A DNA stretch of 33,392 nt. Source: Bacteroidia bacterium (GTDB lineage: Bacteria; Bacteroidota; Bacteroidia; Chitinophagales; Saprospiraceae). The notes under the pieces are model-generated. The model was not told the DNA's origin. It made no database searches and worked only from the letters and a program-made list of their open reading frames with translations. The position numbers were made by a program, and so were the translations under genes. Of the stretch, positions 24,250 through 32,199 are shown in pieces. The DNA is taken from contig JAUIEA010000028.1 in NCBI GenBank assembly GCA_030429045.1, forward strand, positions 1 to 33,392. The letters run 5' to 3'. Every line of letters starts with the position of its first letter. Positions within the stretch are counted from its first letter, which is position 1.

Positions 24250-24876
24250 ATGATGGTCATGTCTGCCTATATGTGGTTGTGGCCATGTGCCCTGGTCAGC
24301 TTGCTCGGCAAAAACGGGATGACCCAGCAGACCGATCATCTTCGTTCGGAAGGGAATGTGATCCGCAAGGAAGATCAGAAAGTACGTGATCTTGTCCTGG
24401 AGACCCTGTGGGATTATGAGAAATATTGCCTGGGTCTTGGCGAATGCCCGGATGGCCGTGCGGCTGGATGTCGGGCTTGTCGGGAGCTATTTTCTTCCTG
24501 GGCAACGGTCTATGACGATCTGCATGAGGAAAGTGAGGGGCAAATGGACAGTGGCGTCTTTTATGACTTTCAGCAACTGACCTATCCTGAGGGTATTCGC
24601 GCATCGTTTGAGGAGGAGTGGATGGCTGATCTCCTCTTGCCCGGACGGGAAGGAATGCGAATCAGTCCGCCATCGGATGATCTGTCTGAATGGTATACCG
24701 TAGGTCTGACTGTAACGAAACTGTTGTGGACACGGATCGACCCCTCTGGTCGGGTCGAGCCATTAAAGCAACCGCGGAATGTGCCCTTGCGATTTGAATT
24801 GCGTGTAAATCCCAAGATAGAAATGGGACGCATCTCCAATATTTATTTCAATCGAAAAGAATCGGGTAAATCATGA
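24250..24876 (+). CDS. Hypothetical protein, truncated-looking partner of the next gene
   Basis: A 208-residue protein with a weak hydrophobic start (MMVMSAYMWLWPCALVSLLG) that could be a signal peptide. No family is recognised. It has a CRAC-type Cys cluster (about residue 73-76) and, from about 78 to the end, the same block order as the N-terminal half of the following gene: VYDDL, then a GL-x-V-TK segment, a charged loop, and PLRFELRVNP followed by GRISNIY. That suggests a shared NTF2-like or similar alpha+beta domain. It starts with the base after the stop of the T9SS-cargo gene and overlaps the next gene by 4 nt, so translation is coupled on both sides. It is probably periplasmic, though the signal is not strong. 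Confidence 0.65.
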   Translation: MMVMSAYMWLWPCALVSLLGKNGMTQQTDHLRSEGNVIRKEDQKVRDLVLETLWDYEKYCLGLGECPDGRAAGCRACRELFSSWATVYDDLHEESEGQMDSGVFYDFQQLTYPEGIRASFEEEWMADLLLPGREGMRISPPSDDLSEWYTVGLTVTKLLWTRIDPSGRVEPLKQPRNVPLRFELRVNPKIEMGRISNIYFNRKESGKS

Positions 24877-26324
24877 AAACGTACAATGATCTCTTGACCT
24901 TCAGGTGGCTGCTCTTTCTGGTTCTTTCGATATTCTGGGGTGCTGAAGGATTGGCTCAATCGCAATTTCCTCCTGTGCGAAGTGATTCGATTGTTTGGGG
25001 TGAAGGGCTGGTGTCCTCCGATGATCGGGACGCCATTGTCAAGGCCATTCGGATTGGTATGGACCGCTATTGGAATTTGAGTGATTTTATCCATCCTGAT
25101 CGCGGGACGTTCGATGAAGAAAAGGGCCGGGAATTTTTACAACTCTTTCAGGGCAGTGATAAGGTCTATAATGACCTGGCAGGTTTGGAAGGTGAGCAGG
25201 TTTCCCCGGCGCATTACCGCGATAAAGTGGGACTGAATATGGCCAATACGGGAGTTCAATTTCGCATTGGTGATCCCTATATTGAGGATATCCAAAAGGT
25301 GGATGGTTATATTGTTGCCAAGGTATTATTCACAAAGACGATGTTGAACGGACTGGATGATCGGAATCGTATCATCATGTATCCATTGAAAAAAGCACCA
25401 AGGCTACCCCTTTCTGTTGAAATGAAACTTTCACCTGATGGAGCGGGGGGTTATCAATCATCCATCTATGCTATCCGAAGTAATCATGTCCGCGTCAGGA
25501 AAGAGACAACGGGAAGGTACCTTGATCTTTCCGCCGGGGGTATATCCGGATTGTCATTGAATACCACTCTGGCACGGCCCTGGGAGGGGTTGACTGCCCC
25601 TGACGGAAGCTATGTTGCCGGGCACTTCGAGGTCCAGAAGGCTGGCCATTTCAGAAATTCTGATCGCCTGTACTGGATCGTGGGACTTGGTATTCGAAGA
25701 GGCATATTGACCACCTCCCTACCGGAAGGGCTTACCGATGAAACGGAATATGATTCACGGATCATCAATGGCGTATCCTACGGGGTAACGAATTGGGAGA
25801 TCACCCAGCTCCATCCGGGGAGTGAGGTGGTGATGGAGCACTGGACCGGATATGTGCCGGTCGGTGTGCGGTATCAACTCCGTCCAGGACTTCAAACTGA
25901 ATGGTTGCTGGATGCGCAAATCCTGGCAGGTTACAGCATCATTAGTCAGGATATGCAGGGAACTATTCAGCGGAGTCGATTATTTGGCCCCCTCCATGAG
26001 CCGATCTGCGCTCCTGTGCGTGCCCTGAAGAAAGGCGATGAGCGAACGACCTGGTCCCAGCCTTTTGTCAATTTTCGCTTCTCTCCAGGATATTATCATG
26101 CTATTGATAATTGGGGTAGCAGTACGCGTACGGTCGGTTGGTTTGTTCGGGCAGATATAGAGCTGAGCCTTTTACCTCTGTTCAGTCGAGAGGGAGATGA
26201 GCAGTGGGCTATCCTGGATGACAATGGCATTTTGGACCTGAACACTGAAGCAGGTGTCCTGTACCAAGCAGTAAGTCCTCTATCTGCAGGGATACGAATT
26301 GGAGTTTATTGGAAAATGTATTAA
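24873..26324 (+). CDS. Secreted protein: shared alpha+beta domain plus barrel-like C-terminus
   Basis: A 483-residue protein with a signal peptide (hydrophobic 11-25, cleavage near GLAQ). Residues 45-210 contain VYNDL, a GVQFRIGDP strand, VLFTKTMLNGLDDRNR and PLSVEMKLSPDG, the same order as in the preceding gene. The C-terminal half (about 220-483) has amphipathic strands with aromatic girdles (YWIVGLGIRRG, GVRYQLRPGLQTEWLLDAQILAGYS, SAGIRIGVYWKMY) and ends in Tyr, as outer-membrane barrels do. This suggests a periplasmic domain fused to a small outer-membrane barrel. The function is unknown. It overlaps the upstream gene by 4 nt and lies 18 nt before the TssR-like gene, so the three probably act together. 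Confidence 0.72.
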   Translation: MKTYNDLLTFRWLLFLVLSIFWGAEGLAQSQFPPVRSDSIVWGEGLVSSDDRDAIVKAIRIGMDRYWNLSDFIHPDRGTFDEEKGREFLQLFQGSDKVYNDLAGLEGEQVSPAHYRDKVGLNMANTGVQFRIGDPYIEDIQKVDGYIVAKVLFTKTMLNGLDDRNRIIMYPLKKAPRLPLSVEMKLSPDGAGGYQSSIYAIRSNHVRVRKETTGRYLDLSAGGISGLSLNTTLARPWEGLTAPDGSYVAGHFEVQKAGHFRNSDRLYWIVGLGIRRGILTTSLPEGLTDETEYDSRIINGVSYGVTNWEITQLHPGSEVVMEHWTGYVPVGVRYQLRPGLQTEWLLDAQILAGYSIISQDMQGTIQRSRLFGPLHEPICAPVRALKKGDERTTWSQPFVNFRFSPGYYHAIDNWGSSTRTVGWFVRADIELSLLPLFSREGDEQWAILDDNGILDLNTEAGVLYQAVSPLSAGIRIGVYWKMY

Positions 26325-26342
26325 TCATTTAGATTGATTGTT

Positions 26343-28958
26343 ATGAAACGTGTCCATATCCTGATCTGGTTTCTTCTCTTTTTATTCACTCATGAGATTT
26401 ATTCTCAGGAATACAGAAGAATTTTACCAAGGCCCTCTCAGTTTGAGAATCCGATGGACTATTACAATGAGGATATGTCCATGAGCCCGGAAATGATTCG
26501 CTTTATTGAAAATGACAGTAGAACCAGTACAGATAAATGGGTGGTTTTGTCGGACCGAAAGAACAATATTCTATATGACAAGCCAGATGGCATTCCCAAG
26601 GTGATAAAAATGGATTTTTTAGACAAGGCCTTTGTCGTTGAGAAAAAAGGTAACTGGCTCCATTTGATCAAGGGTGAATATACAGTCATTAGAAATGGGA
26701 CAAATATCCACAAAGAGAAGGTGGAGGAATTGGGTTGGATCCAACGGGATAAATTGATTCTTTGGGATAAGGCCTTAAAGGATCCAGAGACAAAAATCCA
26801 TAGAAAAGTGGTGTTGATCAATAAGGATTATGAAGGTGCCAGGGAGGTCGTTCGATCCGGTGTTGGTGACACCATTCCGACCTATGCATCACCAAATGGA
26901 CGTTACCCCAAGGAAGGGCAATTGATCTACAGTTTTTACTATGTCGTCAAGAAAGAGAATGATCATTTTCTGGTTGCCCGGGACTATGAAGGTTTGACAG
27001 GCTTCAGTAACAGCATTATTGGTTGGGTCTCTAAGTTCAGGGCGTCCGAATGGGATACTCGCCTTGCCTTGGAGCCCAATATTTATGAAGATGCATTAAC
27101 AGGACGAGTCCAGTTTCCGGACTTTCAGGCAGCCCATTATCTGGATTTCGTGCAAGCGCGGGCCCATCGATTGACTGGGAAACGTCAGGAGCGAGGCTTG
27201 ATGGTTGTGCATGATCCTGCAGCCAGTCAACATGTTTCTGAATGGCCAACTCACATCATTAGAAAAAAGAACAGTGACACACAGGTTGAGGAGAAGCTTC
27301 GTATGAAACGGTTTCCAGGCGGTGTATTGCGGTCTCCAGTGTTGGATTATGATAGAAATTCAGGTGATTACTATCAGACAGCCGTAGTGGACGAGATCCG
27401 TATTCGGGATGTGCTGGATCTCAGGCAGATTGGTCAGATGGATGAATCCAGTTTTGCCCAACAGGCCAAGGTTGCTGAGAAGTATATGAAGGATGCAAAG
27501 ACCTGGAATGTGGTTTTCCTGATTGAAGGCACTTATGATATGCTCCCGTATCGTGATGAAGTATTGAGTGTTGTGGATAATATGGGGCAATACCTTGATG
27601 CCCTGGGTGATGGGAAGCTAATCCTGCGGACAGGAGCGGTGGTCTATCGGGATGTCGCGGATGAGGCAGAAGGCAGGTTGATCGAAGTGTTGCCCAAAGG
27701 AACGGTTCAGCAAACCAGAAATGCCCTGGCCAACATCCGATTTTCCAATACCGATCCGGCCGATGATCGGGTAGCTGCCTTGGAATATGGTTTGGAACAG
27801 GTCTTGTATGCCGGTGTTTTCTCCGAAGATCAGGTCAATGTGATTGTGCATCTGGGACAGGGTGGTGATCTTCATCAAGATAGAGGGAGAAAATCAAGCA
27901 GTAAAGGACACAAGGCCTTGCTCACCGCAGATCGCCGTGAAGCTCTTTACAAAGGTTTCGGCCAATATCAGGTGCATACATTGAGTATGCAGATCAGGAA
28001 TACTGGGGGCCTGGCTGGGGAACGTTTTCTCACCGCCATGCAGAATATGATCTTAACCACAGCTCAGGATGGGATCATTCAGGCAAGGAGTTTTGCCAAG
28101 GAAAAAATGAATTTTACTCTGTCAGCCAATCCACATATGATCGATCCGATGGAATCTGGCTATTCTGAAGGTCGTGCCTGTCGATTGCGTCTGGAGGATG
28201 CGGCTACGGTTGGGGTGGTTTTCAGCCCAGGTCCTGATCAACAGGTTCGGTCATCCCAGATTCGGGATGAAATTGATTTTTTCCTCAACCAAACCCTGGA
28301 ATATGATCAGGCTTCTCGACGGGCTGTAGATGACGTCATGGGAGGGGGGCGCGCCTTACAAGATGTCCCACATCAGTTTCAACAAGTTGTAGTGGACCAG
28401 GTGCGAAAAAATTTGCTAGGAGTTATGTCCGAGTCAGAACTGAAATTGTTACAACATTTCAAGTTCAGGCTGATGCTGAAAAGTTATGTGCCTATTGATA
28501 TCAAAGGAATGAAATACCCTTTGTTTAGCTATGTGGTCTTATTGAATGAGGACGAGTTGGAAAAGACAATTGATCGATTGACCAACCTGGCGACCGTATT
28601 TACGAAGCCTGACTTAAGGGAAGCACTGTATAACGCCTTATATCAACAGTGTGATGAAGTGTATTATGGTAACCTGAATACCAGGGAGGCCAAGAATTTA
28701 ACCTATAATGAAATTGGATTACTCCTATCAGGTATTGAGAAAGGGATGGGAATTAAGTTGCCTATACCGGAGACCTGGAAACTTGGCGATATCCTGAATG
28801 ATAAAAAGGTTGATGAAGGGGAAATAATGGCGTTTGCCGAAAGAATGGTGTCCAACCTGTCGATCTTGCGAGATCAGATCAAGAATGCCGATTATCCCTA
28901 TTCGTTTACACGCGGTGATCATACCTATTATTGGGTGCCCATCGAATTTACACTTTAG
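26343..28958 (+). CDS. TssR-like periplasmic VWA protein
   Basis: An 871-residue exported protein (signal peptide cleaved near EIYSQ). Two SH3-like beta regions come first (about 62-142, with VVEKKGNWLHL and LGWIQRDKLILW; about 157-232, ending GWVSKF), followed by WDTRLALEPN. A von Willebrand A-like domain spans about 385-590, starting WNVVFLIEGTYDML. Its metal site is degenerate: Glu395-x-Thr397-x-Asp399 in place of DxSxS. A helical C-terminal region follows. The layout and phrases recall TssR, the peptidoglycan- and outer-membrane-facing part of the Bacteroidota T6SS membrane complex; this is from memory of the family and not from a search. The TTG at 26334 is possible, but ATG 26343 gives a better signal peptide. 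The ABC ATPase gene follows by 3 nt, tying the two functions. Confidence 0.7.
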   Translation: MKRVHILIWFLLFLFTHEIYSQEYRRILPRPSQFENPMDYYNEDMSMSPEMIRFIENDSRTSTDKWVVLSDRKNNILYDKPDGIPKVIKMDFLDKAFVVEKKGNWLHLIKGEYTVIRNGTNIHKEKVEELGWIQRDKLILWDKALKDPETKIHRKVVLINKDYEGAREVVRSGVGDTIPTYASPNGRYPKEGQLIYSFYYVVKKENDHFLVARDYEGLTGFSNSIIGWVSKFRASEWDTRLALEPNIYEDALTGRVQFPDFQAAHYLDFVQARAHRLTGKRQERGLMVVHDPAASQHVSEWPTHIIRKKNSDTQVEEKLRMKRFPGGVLRSPVLDYDRNSGDYYQTAVVDEIRIRDVLDLRQIGQMDESSFAQQAKVAEKYMKDAKTWNVVFLIEGTYDMLPYRDEVLSVVDNMGQYLDALGDGKLILRTGAVVYRDVADEAEGRLIEVLPKGTVQQTRNALANIRFSNTDPADDRVAALEYGLEQVLYAGVFSEDQVNVIVHLGQGGDLHQDRGRKSSSKGHKALLTADRREALYKGFGQYQVHTLSMQIRNTGGLAGERFLTAMQNMILTTAQDGIIQARSFAKEKMNFTLSANPHMIDPMESGYSEGRACRLRLEDAATVGVVFSPGPDQQVRSSQIRDEIDFFLNQTLEYDQASRRAVDDVMGGGRALQDVPHQFQQVVVDQVRKNLLGVMSESELKLLQHFKFRLMLKSYVPIDIKGMKYPLFSYVVLLNEDELEKTIDRLTNLATVFTKPDLREALYNALYQQCDEVYYGNLNTREAKNLTYNEIGLLLSGIEKGMGIKLPIPETWKLGDILNDKKVDEGEIMAFAERMVSNLSILRDQIKNADYPYSFTRGDHTYYWVPIEFTL

Positions 28959-28961
28959 CGC

Positions 28962-29819
28962 ATGAGTGAAGTTGCCGCAAACCCTGTTCTGAGCGTCCGT
29001 GATCTGCAATGTGCCTATATCCATGACCATCCTGTTTTATCCATACCTGAGTTGGATATCTACCGGGGAGAGTTGGTCTTTCTCCTGGGCCGTTCGGGGA
29101 TAGGCAAGAGTACTTTTCTGGAAGTGGCCGGTGCGATGAACCTTCCTGGTGGTGGGATCACCGGGTCGATCTCCTATTTTTCGGAGGGCGAGGCCGTCGA
29201 TGTGATCGATCTGTGGTCCAGGGATCAGGATGTCATCAGTTCATTCCGCAGACAGCATCTCAGCTTCGTCTTCCAGGAGACCAATTTGATGGAGAACTTC
29301 AGTTCCGGAGAAAATATGCTTCTTCCCGGCCTGATCCAGGGAGGAGATGAGGGGGTGATCCATGAACGTGTTCGGGCCTTTATGGACCAACTGGGTTTGG
29401 AGCAAAAGCTTTTTGACCAGCATCCCAATCGCCTCAGTGGCGGGCAACGTCAACGGATGGCATTTATCCGGGCCTTGAGTGGTCATTTCGAAGTGCTTTT
29501 CGGCGATGAGCCCACTGGGAACCTGGATCCTGCAAGTGCTGAATCATTGATGGAATTATTGAGAAGTCACTTGCAATCCTCCGGTAAAAGTGGCGTTCTG
29601 GTTTCCCATGACTTTAATCTGGCCTCCCGATTTGCCAGCCGAATAGCCGTGATCACTCATGATCCCGATCGATTTGGGACGGGGTTACTTGACAGGGAGA
29701 ATATTTTCTGGATCAGGGATGGCCATTGGGTGAACAGGGACAGGGAGTGGTCGCATGAAGAGCTGTCAGTCAGGTTGTCGAATTTGATCCGGAATCAGGA
29801 AAGATTGGTGAAGGCATGA
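28962..29819 (+). CDS. ABC transporter ATPase, LolD/MacB/TagT type
   Basis: A 285-residue cytoplasmic ATPase with all nucleotide-site elements: Walker A GRSGIGKST (43-51), Q-loop Gln105 in FVFQETNLM, signature LSGGQRQR (158-165), Walker B VLFGDEP (178-184) with catalytic Glu183, and switch His216 in LVSHD. The QETNLM wording after the Q-loop and the DEPTGNLD sequence are typical of the LolD/MacB/FtsE group, which works with FtsX-like permeases in mechanotransmission and not in classical import. A 60-residue C-terminal extension past the core is unusual for LolD. It overlaps the permease gene by 4 nt (ATGA) and is 3 nt after the TssR-like gene. In Pseudomonas T6SS control the equivalent pair is TagT/TagS; that analogy is inferred from context. 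Confidence 0.93.
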   Translation: MSEVAANPVLSVRDLQCAYIHDHPVLSIPELDIYRGELVFLLGRSGIGKSTFLEVAGAMNLPGGGITGSISYFSEGEAVDVIDLWSRDQDVISSFRRQHLSFVFQETNLMENFSSGENMLLPGLIQGGDEGVIHERVRAFMDQLGLEQKLFDQHPNRLSGGQRQRMAFIRALSGHFEVLFGDEPTGNLDPASAESLMELLRSHLQSSGKSGVLVSHDFNLASRFASRIAVITHDPDRFGTGLLDRENIFWIRDGHWVNRDREWSHEELSVRLSNLIRNQERLVKA

Positions 29820-31345
29820 AACGAGCATCTTCGGGAGCATATCGGTCTCTGTTTATCAAGCGAGAATTCAGGGCGCTTTTGGGTCCGGGCTATGGCTATT
29901 TTGTTCGTTTGGTCGCTTTGATGATGGCCATGTTGCTGGCCCTGGGGATTTCCCTGGGCGGGTTGGAACAGTTGCGTATTCGGATGGATGACCCGTTTAC
30001 CAATACTCTGGAAGTCGCTATCCCTTTAGGTAGCGGCGATCTGGCCCAGGAGGCATATGATAGTTTGATGGTGCCGGATGTGCGGGAGGCGCTGTATATT
30101 GAAGGGGGCGAATTTTCCCAGGTTACACTGGATTGGTTGCTGGATATGAAGCTGGGCGAGGCGCGTTGGTTTCGTAATCGTTCCCTTGCTGTAGACAGTC
30201 GACTCACCCATCAGTTACTGACGGATCCGGATCTGCTATATCGGGATGTAGGCCCGGAGGGTTTGCCTGAGCGACCGTCTGATCAATGCGGTTTGATCGT
30301 TACAGAGGAGACAGTGCGCCAATTGGGTTTGGATCCCCATACCCTGGAAGCACTGCCTTTTCGATTGGAAGGAAATGAAGACAGTTCGTCGTTTACATTG
30401 TTTCTGCCGGTATTCGCTATCGTCAAACAATTACCCGGAGGATGTGATTTGGCCATGCCTGATCCTATGGCGGTGATGCGAAATGAGCCTTATGAGCGAT
30501 TTGTGCGTCCTTTTGATCGGAATAATCAGGTCTCGCTCCTTGTTCCTGATCTGGATGAAGATGAAATTCGAGCACGCATTGAATCATCTCCATATGCTGG
30601 TGAGATTTACCATGTGGTGTCCAGTTCGGCCAAATTGGATGATCATTACACCTATACCCAGGTCACTCTCAGTCTCCGGGAGGATGTCGGTGTGGAGAAA
30701 AGGCAGGTCTGGAGGAAAAGGCTGGAAGAACTGGCTGGTTCTGCCGATCGTCGTGTTTTGTTGACCTATCCCTGGTATTGCGACAATGAGGGGGAGAACA
30801 GAAACATGGAGATCAAAAAATATCGCTTGAATCTTTTCTTCTCCCAGCTGGATAATGTGCGAGAGTTTGAATTGAAGCTAAATGAAGTGGCAGATGGCTT
30901 GAGCATCGATATGTCACGGATCGAATCCAGTCGGAATTTTTCTCTGGTAGCCCGCTTAACGGCGATCCTAAGTGCAGGTCTTTTCCTGTTTTGTTTATTG
31001 GGTATGGTGTTTTATATGAATCATATGGTCCAGAATCATTTGTATCGAAACCGGCAGGGTCTTGGGACATTGGCGGCCTTTGGTCTATCCCGAAGGGATC
31101 TCAATGGGATGTACAGTCAGATAATTATCCTCTATACTGTATTTGCGACCGGATTTGGATTCCTGCTGGTCTTGATGGTAAAAGGAATTCTCGAGTTGCT
31201 CGGTACTGCCAGTTATTTGGTTATTCTTCATCCTTATCTTTTCGTGGCGATCCTGCTGGGATGGGGCGTGGTTATCTTGAGTACCCGGAGAAGTATTCAC
31301 CAGTATTTACAAAAGACCCCTGGAGATCTCATCTTTAATCGATAG
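29816..31345 (+). CDS. FtsX/MacB-like ABC permease
   Basis: A 509-residue inner-membrane protein with type VII ABC topology. One transmembrane helix lies near the N-terminus (about 32-49), a periplasmic domain of about 330 residues follows, and three helices are clustered at the C-terminus (about 382-402, 436-455, 467-488). The loop NRQGLGTLAAFGLSRRDL between the second and third helices is the coupling-helix region typical of FtsX-like permeases (compare R-x-x-E-x-G-x-L-x-A-x-G). The periplasmic domain does not look like the MacB or LolE core and may contact the TssR-like protein or the lipoproteins. Partner of the ATPase whose gene it overlaps by 4 nt. The next gene is 5 nt downstream. Confidence 0.88.
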   Translation: MKRASSGAYRSLFIKREFRALLGPGYGYFVRLVALMMAMLLALGISLGGLEQLRIRMDDPFTNTLEVAIPLGSGDLAQEAYDSLMVPDVREALYIEGGEFSQVTLDWLLDMKLGEARWFRNRSLAVDSRLTHQLLTDPDLLYRDVGPEGLPERPSDQCGLIVTEETVRQLGLDPHTLEALPFRLEGNEDSSSFTLFLPVFAIVKQLPGGCDLAMPDPMAVMRNEPYERFVRPFDRNNQVSLLVPDLDEDEIRARIESSPYAGEIYHVVSSSAKLDDHYTYTQVTLSLREDVGVEKRQVWRKRLEELAGSADRRVLLTYPWYCDNEGENRNMEIKKYRLNLFFSQLDNVREFELKLNEVADGLSIDMSRIESSRNFSLVARLTAILSAGLFLFCLLGMVFYMNHMVQNHLYRNRQGLGTLAAFGLSRRDLNGMYSQIIILYTVFATGFGFLLVLMVKGILELLGTASYLVILHPYLFVAILLGWGVVILSTRRSIHQYLQKTPGDLIFNR

Positions 31346-31350
31346 TTTCT

Positions 31351-31821
31351 ATGAAGACAAATTGGACGTTTGGTCTGATCAGTTTGTTGCTAATCGTGGC
31401 CTATTCTTGGTACTCATGTCGATCAGGTGACTCTGAAATCGACACGGAGGCATTCGTCGATTCAATGGCAAATGATGTCCTGGTTGAGGTTTCGGATACC
31501 GCCATGATGAATCCCGATCTGGGCCAGGCGGTTAGTCAGGAGACAAGAACAATGATGGTGAAGGAAAAGGCCGAGCTAAAGGAAAAGATCAGGAAGAAGG
31601 TGGAGGAAAGCAAGATGAAGGATCAATCATGCGAAGAGATCCTGGTTGACTACACGCGGATCATGGAGGATTGTGTCATCAGGAATCGATGTAGTGCGCT
31701 TGAAAACTGGGATTTTCGGGATATCCGGTTCAAGCAATGCCGGGAAAAGGTGTTGCAGCGACAATTTGACCTGCTAGAGATCAGGATGGATTCTTTGGAA
31801 AGCCGCATGGAAAAGAACTAG
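31351..31821 (+). CDS. Small helical lipoprotein
   Basis: A 156-residue protein with a hydrophobic signal (FGLISLLLIVAYSW) and a likely acylation site at YSC (Cys23), although the lipobox is not ideal. The mature protein is highly charged and helical, with a Lys/Glu-rich stretch (about 68-92) and cysteines at about 98, 111, 117 and 130 that may form disulfides. The C-terminus (RQFDLLEIRMDSLESRMEKN) looks like a short coiled coil. No family is recognised. It is the last gene of the collinear run, 5 nt after the permease gene, and is probably an accessory lipoprotein of the ABC/TssR-like assembly. Confidence 0.68.
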   Translation: MKTNWTFGLISLLLIVAYSWYSCRSGDSEIDTEAFVDSMANDVLVEVSDTAMMNPDLGQAVSQETRTMMVKEKAELKEKIRKKVEESKMKDQSCEEILVDYTRIMEDCVIRNRCSALENWDFRDIRFKQCREKVLQRQFDLLEIRMDSLESRMEKN

Positions 31822-32199
31822 ATCCAATTGGGTATAGGGTTTAAGAGCGGATCGATCCAGGGGCATCTTCGATGACCGCTTGGGAATATCAATTTTCTGG
31901 TTGTTCGGTGGTGAGAAGAGGTGAGTAGAATGCACACTTCCATCGGGTAGGGCTAGCCAACAGGTTCATGTGCTGGTTGGCATCGGGGAGACAAGTATCC
32001 GGGACCCTGCATCGCGGGTCAAATGAATGAGGCAATGGGAGGAGCAGGGCAATCTGCTAACCCCTTGTTCGAATGGCCTTTTAGGCGCTGATTCTGGCAA
32101 ATTGATGCCACCTATTCAGCATTTTGACCACTTGTTCTTCTGCTACGCCAGGTGACGGGCTAGTTTTGGTAAATTCGGCGTATCAAATATCCAAGCACA
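31822..32199. other. Gene-free stretch with three small hairpins
   Basis: No gene is supported. Three inverted repeats lie in a row. AGCGGATCGA (31846-31855) pairs with TCGAT and CCGCT (31869-31880) across a GA bulge. GCCAACAG (31956-31963) pairs with CTGGTTGGC (31973-31981) with one bulged G. GACCC (32003-32007) pairs with GGGTC (32016-32020). None is followed by a T-tract. The first may help end the operon transcript. A structured RNA is possible but weakly supported. Confidence 0.3.
32161..32168 (+). promoter_or_regulatory. Candidate -7 box for the outer-membrane barrel gene
   Basis: TAGTTTTG matches the Bacteroidota -7 consensus TAnnTTTG and lies 31 nt before the ATG at 32200, nearly the same distance as the candidate box in front of the kinase operon. 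No convincing -33 TTTG is found at the right spacing. Confidence 0.4.

Noticed and set aside
9945-31821. Reading the operon as a classical T6SS locus
   Set aside because: No sheath (TssB/TssC), tube (Hcp), spike (VgrG), baseplate or ClpV gene is present in the window; only regulatory-pathway and TssR-like similarities were seen.
32090-32199. Minus-strand open frame ending in RWHQFARISA before a stop, considered as the tail of a transposase
   Set aside because: Too short and without a matching inverted repeat or any upstream domain; chance is the simpler explanation.
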